Positions 17,961-26,880 of a stretch of DNA of 42,388 bases are shown piece by piece (position 1 is the first letter of the stretch; each line of letters begins with the position of its first letter). A program made the translations under genes and the position numbers. Source of the DNA: Cycloclasticus sp. (GTDB lineage Bacteria > Pseudomonadota > Gammaproteobacteria > Methylococcales > Cycloclasticaceae); NCBI GenBank assembly GCA_002733135.1, contig NVUJ01000020.1, forward strand, positions 1 through 42,388, in the 5' to 3' direction. The notes under the pieces are model-generated. The model was not told the origin of the DNA. It made no database searches and saw only the letters and a list, made by a program, of their open reading frames with translations.

Positions 17961-18737
17961 ATGTTTATAGACTCTCATTGCCATCTTGACCGGGTTGATT
18001 TACAACCCTATTCAAACGACATAGGTGCTTATTTAGAGGCCACAAAAGCAGATTTACTTGACCATATGTTGTGCGTGTCGATTGACTGGGAGAATTACCC
18101 TGCCATGCGTGATTTAGTGGCCGCTTATACTAATATTTCAATTTCGGTTGGTGTTCATCCTAATGAATTGGAAGGGCATGATCCCACTGTTGAGGAGTTG
18201 GTGGAAGCCGCACAACGAGATAATGCGGTGGCTATAGGCGAAACGGGACTGGATTATTTTAGACTTGAGAACGAGAGTGACCTAACTATCCAACAACAAC
18301 GGTTTCGCCGTCATATTAACGCGGCAAAGCATACGAATAAGCCAATTATTATTCATACGCGTGATGCTAAAGCAGATACCATTCGTATTATGGAAGAAGA
18401 GGCAGCGGGCGACACCGGTGGTGTTTTGCATTGTTTTACCGAAGATTGGGACATGGCAAAAAAAGCATTAGACCTCAATTTTTATATTTCTTTTTCAGGA
18501 ATTGTGACGTTTAAAAATGCCAAGCAAGTGCAAGAAGTCGCGCAAAAGGTTCCAAATGACCGGTTTTTGATAGAAACAGATTCTCCCTACTTAGCACCTG
18601 TTCCAAAACGTGGAAAGCCAAATTACCCTAACTACGTTAAGTATGTTGCGGAAAAAATGGCTGAACTAAGAGGTGTATCTGTAGAGCAGGTGGCAGATGT
18701 GAGTGCGGCCAATTACGCCACCTTGTTCAATCGTTAA
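17961..18737 (+). CDS. TatD family metal-dependent deoxyribonuclease (YcfH type)
   Basis: This 258-residue TIM-barrel hydrolase has metal ligands H6 and H8 (DSHCHLD), the EIGLDYF-like block GETGLDYF, the HTRDA segment and the late ETDSPYLAP motif. Homologues act as 3'-5' exonucleases or on D-aminoacyl-tRNA. The position after holB/pilZ matches YcfH. Confidence 0.92.
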   Translation: MFIDSHCHLDRVDLQPYSNDIGAYLEATKADLLDHMLCVSIDWENYPAMRDLVAAYTNISISVGVHPNELEGHDPTVEELVEAAQRDNAVAIGETGLDYFRLENESDLTIQQQRFRRHINAAKHTNKPIIIHTRDAKADTIRIMEEEAAGDTGGVLHCFTEDWDMAKKALDLNFYISFSGIVTFKNAKQVQEVAQKVPNDRFLIETDSPYLAPVPKRGKPNYPNYVKYVAEKMAELRGVSVEQVADVSAANYATLFNR

Positions 18738-18742
18738 TTACT

Positions 18743-19459
18743 ATGAGAGCTATACACGGCGCTGCTTGTTTTTTGTCTGGGTTTGATTTAATCAGACAAC
18801 CTGGCTTGAGGCATTTTGTTGTTATCCCCCTGCTGATTAATATTGTATTGTTTAGTGGTGCCAGTTGGTTTTTGTGGGAGTATTTAACCAACACAGTAAA
18901 CGGTATGTTACCCAGTTGGTTAGCGTGGTTATCTTGGCTTATTTTGCCGATGTTTATGTTGATTGTTTTATCGATTGTATATTACGGCTTTACGCTGCTT
19001 GCCAACATTATTGCCGCGCCTTTTTACGGGCAATTGGCCAAGTGCGTGGAAGCACACTTAAGGGGGGCGTCATTGAGCGAGGTAAACACCGGATATTTTT
19101 TACAAGATGCGACCAAGTTGTTAGGTTCTGAAATAAGAAAGCTGCTCTATTATCTGCTCAGAGCCGTGCCGTTGCTTTTATTGTCCATCGTGCCGGGTGT
19201 GAATGTGATTAGTTTGCCACTTTGGTTGATATTCAGCGCGTGGTTTTTAACCTTTGAATACACAGGCTACACGTTTGAAAACCATGGGGTGTTATTTGAT
19301 GAGCAAAAGAAAGTTTTACAACGAACGCGTCTAAGTACGATGACGTTTGGTGGAATGAACTTGTTAATGACCAGTATTCCCGTGGTTAACTTCTTTGCGC
19401 CTGCTATGGCGATTGCAGGCGCCACAAAGATGTTATTTGATCAAGGCGAGTTAGACTAA
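18743..19459 (+). CDS. CysZ/EI24-type membrane protein
   Basis: This 238-residue protein has four strong hydrophobic stretches and an N-terminal start (AACFLSGFDLIRQPGLRHFV) characteristic of CysZ, a sulfate uptake protein of the inner membrane. It begins 5 bp after tatD. No other sulfate-assimilation gene is nearby, so the sulfate role rests on family resemblance. The 3' end overlaps the convergent mtaB by 9 bp. Confidence 0.75.
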   Translation: MRAIHGAACFLSGFDLIRQPGLRHFVVIPLLINIVLFSGASWFLWEYLTNTVNGMLPSWLAWLSWLILPMFMLIVLSIVYYGFTLLANIIAAPFYGQLAKCVEAHLRGASLSEVNTGYFLQDATKLLGSEIRKLLYYLLRAVPLLLLSIVPGVNVISLPLWLIFSAWFLTFEYTGYTFENHGVLFDEQKKVLQRTRLSTMTFGGMNLLMTSIPVVNFFAPAMAIAGATKMLFDQGELD

Positions 19460-20737
19460 TCGACCATTGAAGACATTATTTTCTATACTGCTTAATTCGC
19501 AGCTTAGGACATGGTTACTGAGTTTTTCTGGTTCTTTGGTGGTGGTTTTAACCCGTAAGTAGTTTGGGGTATAACCAAGCACGGTGGTTGAGCCATCGTC
19601 GTTTTGTTGCTGGCCGTCTTCCCACAAAATATCTAAGGTTGATCCAAGCAGCGCATTCATACGCGATACTTTTATCGATTCAGCTAATAGATGTAATGCT
19701 TTGCTGCGCTGTTTTTTGATGACGTTTCTGACCTGATTTGGCATAGAAGCAGCTTTTGTTCCCTCACGCGTGGAATAGGTGAAAATATGCAAGTCACCGA
19801 ATTGCATTTCTTCAACAAAATCTAGAGTTTGTTGCCATTCTTCATCGGTTTCACCGGGGAAACCAACGATGATATCTGACGTAATGTTGATGTTGGGAAT
19901 CAACCGCCTAGCCTCGGCTACTAGTGCGCGAAACTCATCTGTTTTGCAGCGTCGAGACATGCGTTTTAATACCGTGTCTGAGCCACTTTGCATGGGTAAG
20001 TGCATATGCGGCATTAACCTGGGGTTTTTGAATAATTCTAAAAAGCCATCGGGTAAATCCCAAGGTTCAAGCGAGCCCATGCGGATGCGTGGAATGGTGG
20101 TTTGTTCAACAATAGACTGGACAAGCGTGAAGAGGTCGCTATCAATATCACAGCCGTAACCGCCAAGGTGTACACCTGTAATGACAATTTCTGAGATACC
20201 TTGTTGATGAATGGTGTTTATTTCTGCAATAATTTCATTAATAGCACGGCTTTTTTCATCGCCTCTTGCAATGGTCACAATGCAAAAGCTGCAACGGTAT
20301 CGGCAGCCGTCTTGTACTTTAATAAAAGCCCGTTGTCGGCCGCGAGAAAACAATGCCACTTCGTTAGGCTCAGTTGCCATGCTGGGCATGGTTTCTTCGC
20401 TGAGGTTCTCTAGTGTTAGCTCAACAAGTTTTTCTTTTTGTTGATTGTTGATGAGTAAGTCCACGCCGTCGAGTGACACCGTTTCTTGTTCATTTAAGGT
20501 GGCATAACAGCCGCTAACCACGAGCTTTGCTTTGGGGTTTTTCTTATGCGTTTTGCGAACCAGTTGACGAGACTTTCGAACCGCCCCTTGGGTTACCGCG
20601 CAGGTGTTAAGTACCAGAATATCGGGTGCGGCATCCTCGTTTACAAGGTTGTGGCCACGTGAACTGAAATCATTAGCCCATGTTTCAATTTCTGCCTCAT
20701 TGAGACGACAACCAAGCGTTTTAAGGTGTACACGCAT
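19451..20737 (-). CDS. mtaB: tRNA t6A37 methylthiotransferase MtaB
   Basis: This is a 428-residue radical-SAM enzyme. The N-terminal methylthiotransferase domain has cluster cysteines C10, C46 and C77. The radical-SAM motif is C145-x3-C149-x2-C152 (CRYRCSFC), and a TRAM domain lies at the C-terminus. The single-residue spacing in GCRLNEAE and the length fit MtaB (ms2t6A of tRNA) better than MiaB or RimO. Confidence 0.88.
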   Translation of the reverse strand: MRVHLKTLGCRLNEAEIETWANDFSSRGHNLVNEDAAPDILVLNTCAVTQGAVRKSRQLVRKTHKKNPKAKLVVSGCYATLNEQETVSLDGVDLLINNQQKEKLVELTLENLSEETMPSMATEPNEVALFSRGRQRAFIKVQDGCRYRCSFCIVTIARGDEKSRAINEIIAEINTIHQQGISEIVITGVHLGGYGCDIDSDLFTLVQSIVEQTTIPRIRMGSLEPWDLPDGFLELFKNPRLMPHMHLPMQSGSDTVLKRMSRRCKTDEFRALVAEARRLIPNINITSDIIVGFPGETDEEWQQTLDFVEEMQFGDLHIFTYSTREGTKAASMPNQVRNVIKKQRSKALHLLAESIKVSRMNALLGSTLDILWEDGQQQNDDGSTTVLGYTPNYLRVKTTTKEPEKLSNHVLSCELSSIENNVFNGRLV

Positions 20738-20773
20738 TGTACGAATTTACTTTTATAAACCGAACATTTTACG

Positions 20774-23071
20774 CTATTTGCTTTGCTTAGCGATAAAGTC
20801 TATGGCTTTTTGTTGGCAGTTTTCAGTGTTTTCGTAAAGTATTCCGTGCCTATTTGAGTTGACCCAATGGTTGTGTTGCCATTGCTTTGGAATAAAGTTC
20901 AGCAATTGATGCATACTTGTTGGATCTACAACAGGGTCGTCAGTAGCCTGTATTAGTAGGGTGGGGCAGGTTATTTTTTTTAAACGGGGTTTAGTCTTAC
21001 CAATAAGTATAAGTAATTGGTTGATAGCAGAAATCGGAATATGTCGATAATTTAAGTGCGGATGTTCTGGCACGTTATCTTTAAAAGGCATGAGGCCTTC
21101 TGACCAGCTTATTTTTTGAATAATTTTATTAGCAAAGTCAGCGGCTTTGGCTAGGTGTATGGTGGGATCTATAAAGCTGATAGGTGTTGAACAAGCTACG
21201 ATAGATGTTATGTGTAGGTGTTGATTGGCTCCCATCATGAGTGCTAATAAACTACCGCTAGAAAAACCTATTAGGTGCACCTTTTTGCTGTAACAGTGCG
21301 CAATTTTTACGCTTTGCCGTACAGATTGGCGCCAATCAACCCAGTTTCTTTGGTGTAAGTCCCATGGTGACGTGCCATGGCCTTTTAAACGGCAACCAAT
21401 AACAACGTATCCTAAGTTATAGAGCTTCTCGCCTAATGCCCTTAATTCGCCGGGTGTGGATAATAGGCCGTGTATTAGCACGACACACTCTCCATTGTGC
21501 TTTTTGGGCACTAAAAAATAGGGTTTGGATGCCAGTTGTTTAAAAGACTGTTGCTGGTTAATTTCTTGGAATTCTTCGTCTTGAAATTGGGCTAGATCCC
21601 ACTCGAACTCCCGTAACTCGTCATCCATAAGCATTTTTGCAAAAGGGATTGTTTGATTATGTATTTTGAATGATAGGCTCCTCTCAATGGCCTCGCTTAC
21701 ATCAGCAATGGGTAAGACTTCATTGGCATAGACTGACATAGGGTTTTTATAACGAACGGTATCGAAGTCATAATGTTGCGTCAGTTGTTCCGTGAATTTG
21801 TAGTAGCGTCCTGCATTTTCAAGCAAATTTGCTTGATAGGCGCTTCTTAAAAACTGATCAAACGTTTCGCTTTTTGTCATTAATAAGTTGCGATAAATAG
21901 CGGGGTTTTGTAGCGTTCGGTGGAAGTTTAAAGAAGGGCTTTTTTGCAATATTTTTATCGTAATATAAATGCGTTGGTGGAGTTGGCGTTTATCAATCCG
22001 AGCTCTACCTTTAGCCGTTTCATTCATAATAATAGATGCGGCAATGTGAGCAATGTTGAGGGTAACGTTTTCATAAATGGCGTGCATATAAGCATCACGA
22101 ATTTTTTGTGCACTACGCTGATAACTGAGCCTAAACAACAGGTTATCCCAATTGCTATTGCTTTGTGTTTTTTTGAATATATCGTTTAGAGAAAGCTCAG
22201 TGTAATTTACAAACGTATTGGTCAACGTGGATTCGATTTTTGTCCAATAGTTTTCGACGACAATAGCTTCGCCAATTTGAATATCCATATCGGTATTTTT
22301 TAATAAAAAATTACCTTCTATGAGGAGTTCTTCAGATAACCGTTTATGTAAGTTCTTATAAAAAAATTGAATGCTGTTTTTTAAGATATTCTCTCCAATG
22401 CGCAGCGGATAAAATGTAATGTTGCAGGGGATGATTAGAGTAGGTTTGTTACAGATTTCAATGAGCTCCTTTTTACCCTTGAGACCTAATTCACAAGCCC
22501 ATTCGTCGAGTCTACTATCGTCATCACTTTTGTTTATTTCGCGAACAGTGGATTTAAAAATGGTTAATGCTAATGCGATAACTGCGGGTCCAGTGTGTAA
22601 TTTTCTGCGTTCATTTCCAGACCTCGAATAGATGCTGTATTGGCCCTTATCATTAACGCTTCTTCGGTCTTTAACAATGCCACCTTCAGGGAATGCAATG
22701 AGTTTTTGCTGATGTAGGATGTCCTTTGATACACGATACAATAACGATTCTGCATCATTAGGTATGCCACCTAATGCAATTAAATATCGACTAAATGCAT
22801 CGTCACCAAATAAGTCACTTGAGGCGATTGATCGTGAAAATAATCTGGTTTTTTCGTAAATTAAATATTGTGGAATAAATGTTTCAAATCTTGCAAAATG
22901 GTTGAATAGAAACACATCGCCGTCTAGCCAGGCTGTATCGTTTCCATGCGTTCTAATAGTAAGGCTGAGAACTTTAAACAAAGCCTTCATCGTTTGATAA
23001 GTCCAATGATAGGTTTCCGGATTTACTTTGTAGTCTCCAGCGTTAGGCATCGTTTCTGAGTCATTGTCCAT
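20774..23071 (-). CDS. Fused glycerolipid-type acyltransferase and alpha/beta-hydrolase
   Basis: The 765-residue protein has two enzymatic parts. The N-terminal part resembles PlsB/PlsC acyltransferases: H58-x4-E63 (NHFARFE, where HxxxxD is usual), FPEGG (127-131) and LIIPCNITFYP (212-222). The C-terminal part (about 520-765) is a complete alpha/beta-hydrolase: HG oxyanion region (534-535), GFSSG with nucleophile S604, acidic residue D711 or D716 and H742 (NRHGIL). There is no signal peptide and no strong membrane helix. It is divergent from the phosphopantetheinyl transferase with 111 bp between them. A phospholipid acyl-remodelling enzyme (deacylation plus reacylation) is an inference. The protein could alternatively make or break neutral lipids or wax-like esters. 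Confidence 0.75.
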   Translation of the reverse strand: MDNDSETMPNAGDYKVNPETYHWTYQTMKALFKVLSLTIRTHGNDTAWLDGDVFLFNHFARFETFIPQYLIYEKTRLFSRSIASSDLFGDDAFSRYLIALGGIPNDAESLLYRVSKDILHQQKLIAFPEGGIVKDRRSVNDKGQYSIYSRSGNERRKLHTGPAVIALALTIFKSTVREINKSDDDSRLDEWACELGLKGKKELIEICNKPTLIIPCNITFYPLRIGENILKNSIQFFYKNLHKRLSEELLIEGNFLLKNTDMDIQIGEAIVVENYWTKIESTLTNTFVNYTELSLNDIFKKTQSNSNWDNLLFRLSYQRSAQKIRDAYMHAIYENVTLNIAHIAASIIMNETAKGRARIDKRQLHQRIYITIKILQKSPSLNFHRTLQNPAIYRNLLMTKSETFDQFLRSAYQANLLENAGRYYKFTEQLTQHYDFDTVRYKNPMSVYANEVLPIADVSEAIERSLSFKIHNQTIPFAKMLMDDELREFEWDLAQFQDEEFQEINQQQSFKQLASKPYFLVPKKHNGECVVLIHGLLSTPGELRALGEKLYNLGYVVIGCRLKGHGTSPWDLHQRNWVDWRQSVRQSVKIAHCYSKKVHLIGFSSGSLLALMMGANQHLHITSIVACSTPISFIDPTIHLAKAADFANKIIQKISWSEGLMPFKDNVPEHPHLNYRHIPISAINQLLILIGKTKPRLKKITCPTLLIQATDDPVVDPTSMHQLLNFIPKQWQHNHWVNSNRHGILYENTENCQQKAIDFIAKQSK

Positions 23072-23182
23072 AATAATCTATAATCAATACTCTCTTGTTT
23101 TCATTAGATGTGGGTTAGCAAAAATTGGTATCTAACTTTTCGTTTATTAGAAATCTTATACATAAAATAATAGTAATTCATT

Positions 23183-23923
23183 ATGCTTCGTTTTACCCCA
23201 AAAATACCGCTTAAATACGATGCAATGGCAGTAGGTGAAGTGCACGTATGGAAATTAGACCTTGATGTGCTTTTTAGTAAATCGGATATGTCTAAAGTGA
23301 GTATTAAGGAGTGCAAAAAAATCAACCGCTTACACGATTCAAAACATCAGGTTCGTGCATTGGCGATGAAAGTGCAATTAAGAGAATTGCTTTCACGCTA
23401 TCTGTCGATTAAACCTAGTGAAATAGAGTTTGGACTGGCGGAATTTGGTAAGCCATATCTTAAAAATTCACCCTTGTCGTTTAATGTTTCACATTCAGGG
23501 GATAGGGCGCTAGTCGCGATTAGTCTGTGTGAGAAAATGGGCGTAGATATCGAAAATTGGCGCGTTATCGATAATTTACAAGGCCTAGTAGAGCGAAATT
23601 TTTCTGTTGAAGAAAAAAATCAATGGTTAGATATTGATGATAATAAAAGGATGCCGATATTTTTTGATATTTGGGTCTGCAAAGAAGCTTTTATAAAAGC
23701 AACAGGGCGGGGGTTAGGCATGGGTGTTACAAATTGCGCATTCGATTTGCTAAAACCTAACAAATTATTAAATTGTCCTCCAGAGTATGGCCCTTCGTCT
23801 GATTGGGTTTGTGTCTATTTACCGGTATGGGAAAAAGCGAGTGCGGCTCTTATAATGAACACGACAAAATACAGTGTCAATATATATGAATTTAAAACGA
23901 AATTCCCCCATCGGGTTGAGTAA
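23183..23923 (+). CDS. 4'-phosphopantetheinyl transferase, Sfp type
   Basis: This 246-residue protein transfers phosphopantetheine from CoA to carrier-protein serines. It has NVSHSGD (101-107), the Mg-binding D122 and E124 (GVDIEN) and W164-x2-K167-E168-AF (WVCKEAF). The Sfp-type length and its place 60 bp before a ligase with its own carrier domain suggest that it activates that domain. It could also serve AcpP if no acpS is present elsewhere. Confidence 0.9.
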   Translation: MLRFTPKIPLKYDAMAVGEVHVWKLDLDVLFSKSDMSKVSIKECKKINRLHDSKHQVRALAMKVQLRELLSRYLSIKPSEIEFGLAEFGKPYLKNSPLSFNVSHSGDRALVAISLCEKMGVDIENWRVIDNLQGLVERNFSVEEKNQWLDIDDNKRMPIFFDIWVCKEAFIKATGRGLGMGVTNCAFDLLKPNKLLNCPPEYGPSSDWVCVYLPVWEKASAALIMNTTKYSVNIYEFKTKFPHRVE

Positions 23924-23983
23924 TATCTATAAAATATAGGTGCTGTTAACTGAGCGCTCCAACTCTATAATTATCTCTTAAAT

Positions 23984-25945
23984 ATGATGAATTTATTTCC
24001 TAAAACGCTCGTTGAAGCACTAGATAAAAATCAAGACGCAAATAAAACAATCACTTACATCAGCGGTAAAGATAATGAGCGCACGGTTAGTTACCCTGAC
24101 TTAAAGCAACGAGCGCTAGGTTTGCTATATCACATTCAACAAAAAGGCGCGGTGGCAGGCGATGAACTTATCGTTCATCTAGAGGATAACGAACAATTTA
24201 TTGATACCTTTTGGGCATGTCAATACGGTGGCATTGTCGCTGTACCACTAGCGATTGGAACAAGCGATGGGCATCGCCAGAAAGTATTTAATGTCTTTGA
24301 AAAGTTAAAGACTCCTTATATAGCAACATCAAGGAAAGCATTGCAACGTTTAAAGGTGTATGCCGAGGAGCATGGTAAAGAAGGTGTTTACGAGGATATT
24401 CAAGCAAAAGCATTGACGCTCGATCGTATTGAGGAGTTTGATCAATTAGGCGTGCAAGCTGACGTAGACCCAGAACAAACAGCGTTTATTCAATTTTCAT
24501 CGGGGTCCACGGGTGACCCTAAAGGTGTCGTTTTAACGCATAAAAATCTTGTTACTAATTTATTTGGCATCATTGAGTGCAGTGCTTTTAATGAGAATGA
24601 TAGTTTTTTTAGTTGGATGCCGTTAACCCATGACTTAGGTATTATCGGCTTTCATTTAACACCATTGTTCGTCAATATCAACCAATACATCATGCCAACG
24701 GAGTTGTTTGTTCGCCGGCCAAATTTATGGCTTGAAAAATCGAGTGAAAAACAAGCTACGATTTTGTCATCCCCAAACTTCGGTTATAAACACGTTTTAA
24801 AACGCTTTAAACCCGAGAACCAAGAGGGGCTTGACTTGTCCAGGGTGAGGTTGTGTTTTAACGGCGCAGAACCTATATCGGCAGATTTGTGTAGGGAATT
24901 TAATACGGTTATGAAACCGTTTGGCTTGTCCGATACAGCTATGTTCACCGTTTATGGTTTAGCAGAGGCTTGTTTGGCGGTTAGTTTTCCAAAATTGGCT
25001 CAAGAGTTATCTACCATTCATGTATTAAGGCGTTCATTGATAGAAGGTCAGCCCGCTGATATTGTTTCAGCGCCAAATCCACAGAGCATTGAGCTAGTTC
25101 GCTTAGGTTACGCAATTACTGGCACTGAGATGATGATCGTTGATAAAAGGGGTAGCCCTGTTGATGAGAATATAATTGGACGCGTTCTGATTAAAGGTAA
25201 AAATGTGACGCAAGGCTATTATCACGAGCCGGCCTTAAATGAAAAGCTTATAACAACCGAAGGATGGCTGGATACCGGTGACCAAGGTTTGATAAACGAT
25301 GGGCAGTTAGTTATTACTGGTAGAACTAAGGATTTAATTATTATCAATGGACTTAATTATTATGCGCCTGATTTAGAGTCAGTGTGTGAAAAAGTTGACG
25401 GTATTGATTTGGGTAAAGTGATTGTATGTGGTATTCGAAATGACCAAGAAGCTATGGATGAGCTGGTTGTTTTTGTACTGTATCGCGGTGAATTGGAGAA
25501 ATTTTACCCAATGATTGTTGATGTTAGGCGTCAGCTTAATGAGAAATCTGGTTTAGACGTATCGCATGTGTTACCTATTAAAACAGTACCTAAAACAACA
25601 AGTGGTAAAGTCCAACGTTTTGCAATAGCTGAAAAATTTGTCGATGGCGAGTTTAATGAAACTATTGCGGCATTAACGGAAATGTCTGAAACTAGATCAA
25701 GTGATTCGATTGCTGCAGGCAGCTCAATAGAAAGAATGTTATTAGAAATTTGCCATACAGTTGTATCGAATCAAAAAATTGGTTTAAACGACAATATATT
25801 TGAGATGGGAACAAACTCATTAAAGTTGGCTCAAATTCATGAGAAAATTGATGAGTCATTCCCTGACGCTGTCGAGTTAACAGACTTTTTTGATTACCCA
25901 ACCATCGAACAATTAGCAGGGTTTATTGCAGAGAAAACATCTTAA
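23984..25945 (+). CDS. Fatty acyl-AMP ligase with C-terminal acyl carrier domain
   Basis: The 653 residues comprise an ANL-superfamily adenylation domain (about 1-565) and a carrier domain (about 580-653). Motifs: P-loop FSSGSTGDPKG (171-181), SWMPLTHDLGIIG (210-222), YGLAEA (324-329), an extra segment at about 340-375 typical of fatty acyl-AMP ligases, TGD (431-433) and the C-terminal catalytic K542 (TTSGKVQR). The carrier serine is S612 in GTNSLKL. FAALs make acyl-adenylates and pass the acyl chain to a carrier protein and not to CoA. Here the acceptor is in cis. No NRPS or PKS is in the window, so the downstream use of the acyl chain is open. Confidence 0.88.
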   Translation: MMNLFPKTLVEALDKNQDANKTITYISGKDNERTVSYPDLKQRALGLLYHIQQKGAVAGDELIVHLEDNEQFIDTFWACQYGGIVAVPLAIGTSDGHRQKVFNVFEKLKTPYIATSRKALQRLKVYAEEHGKEGVYEDIQAKALTLDRIEEFDQLGVQADVDPEQTAFIQFSSGSTGDPKGVVLTHKNLVTNLFGIIECSAFNENDSFFSWMPLTHDLGIIGFHLTPLFVNINQYIMPTELFVRRPNLWLEKSSEKQATILSSPNFGYKHVLKRFKPENQEGLDLSRVRLCFNGAEPISADLCREFNTVMKPFGLSDTAMFTVYGLAEACLAVSFPKLAQELSTIHVLRRSLIEGQPADIVSAPNPQSIELVRLGYAITGTEMMIVDKRGSPVDENIIGRVLIKGKNVTQGYYHEPALNEKLITTEGWLDTGDQGLINDGQLVITGRTKDLIIINGLNYYAPDLESVCEKVDGIDLGKVIVCGIRNDQEAMDELVVFVLYRGELEKFYPMIVDVRRQLNEKSGLDVSHVLPIKTVPKTTSGKVQRFAIAEKFVDGEFNETIAALTEMSETRSSDSIAAGSSIERMLLEICHTVVSNQKIGLNDNIFEMGTNSLKLAQIHEKIDESFPDAVELTDFFDYPTIEQLAGFIAEKTS

Positions 25946-26820
25946 TCGTACACACCGCGTTTGCGTTTCCATTTACGGTTCGACCACATCCAATCTTCTG
26001 GGTTTTCTAAAATCATAGTTTCTAGTACACGGGCATATTTCTCGGTCAATTCGTAACCTTCTTTTTTATAAGGTGCTTCACCCAAATCTTCAAAAAAAAC
26101 TTCGTAATGCCCTTGGCTTAATCGCTTCATGCCGACGAATACAGTTGGGTATTTAGTCAATTGAGCAATCTTTTGAGAGCCGACTGCAAAAGAGCTTTCT
26201 TGGTTTAAAAAAGTCGTCCAATATTTTTCTTCTTTTCTAACGGGAGACTGGTCAGCGACCATCGCGAAACCACGCACTTCTTTACGGCGTTGCATGATTT
26301 CAATGAGTGCGTTTTTATTAGGGATAGGTCTCGCATCAAAACGAGAACGAGACTTTTTCATGAGCTCATCCACGACCAAGTCGTGTAGTGGTTTGTAAAC
26401 AACATCAATTGGAAAGGATAACTCTAAGCTACAACCTGCAAGCATCCATTCCCAATTACAGTGATGTGCAGCCAGCATCAATACAGATTGGTTATTTTTG
26501 GCATATTTTTCAATGATTTCTGGGTTTTTAAGATGAACACGCGAACGTATTTCATCTTCCGTTAATTCACCCGCTTTGATAGACTCAATCATTACATAAA
26601 CCAAACGTTTGAAGTTTAATTTGGCTAATCGCTCTAGCTCTTCATCTGTTTTCTCGGCGAAGGAGTTTTGCATGTTTGAAAAGATCACATTACGTTTCTT
26701 TTCAACAAAATAATAACCCAGCAGATAAATTGGGTAGGCAATGAAGTATAAAACCGATAAAGGTAATTTGGCTAAATAGGGGTAAAGTTTTGAAATGGAA
26801 GATTGACGGTTTTTAGCCAT
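25942..26820 (-). CDS. LpxL/HtrB-family acyltransferase
   Basis: This 292-residue inner-membrane protein has a hydrophobic N-terminal region (about 18-39), the acyltransferase motif H119-x4-E124 (HHCNWEW) and ADQSP (189-193). Family members add a secondary acyl chain to lipid A, using acyl-ACP. Relatives acylate ornithine lipid, aryl polyene or other carriers. It is convergent with the acyl-AMP ligase (4-bp overlap) and may use acyl groups from it, but lipid A remains the default substrate. Confidence 0.82.
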   Translation of the reverse strand: MAKNRQSSISKLYPYLAKLPLSVLYFIAYPIYLLGYYFVEKKRNVIFSNMQNSFAEKTDEELERLAKLNFKRLVYVMIESIKAGELTEDEIRSRVHLKNPEIIEKYAKNNQSVLMLAAHHCNWEWMLAGCSLELSFPIDVVYKPLHDLVVDELMKKSRSRFDARPIPNKNALIEIMQRRKEVRGFAMVADQSPVRKEEKYWTTFLNQESSFAVGSQKIAQLTKYPTVFVGMKRLSQGHYEVFFEDLGEAPYKKEGYELTEKYARVLETMILENPEDWMWSNRKWKRKRGVYD

Positions 26821-26880
26821 GAAGGAGGCGCTACAATAAATGGATAAGTGTGCATTCTAACAAAGCCATTTGAATAAGTA

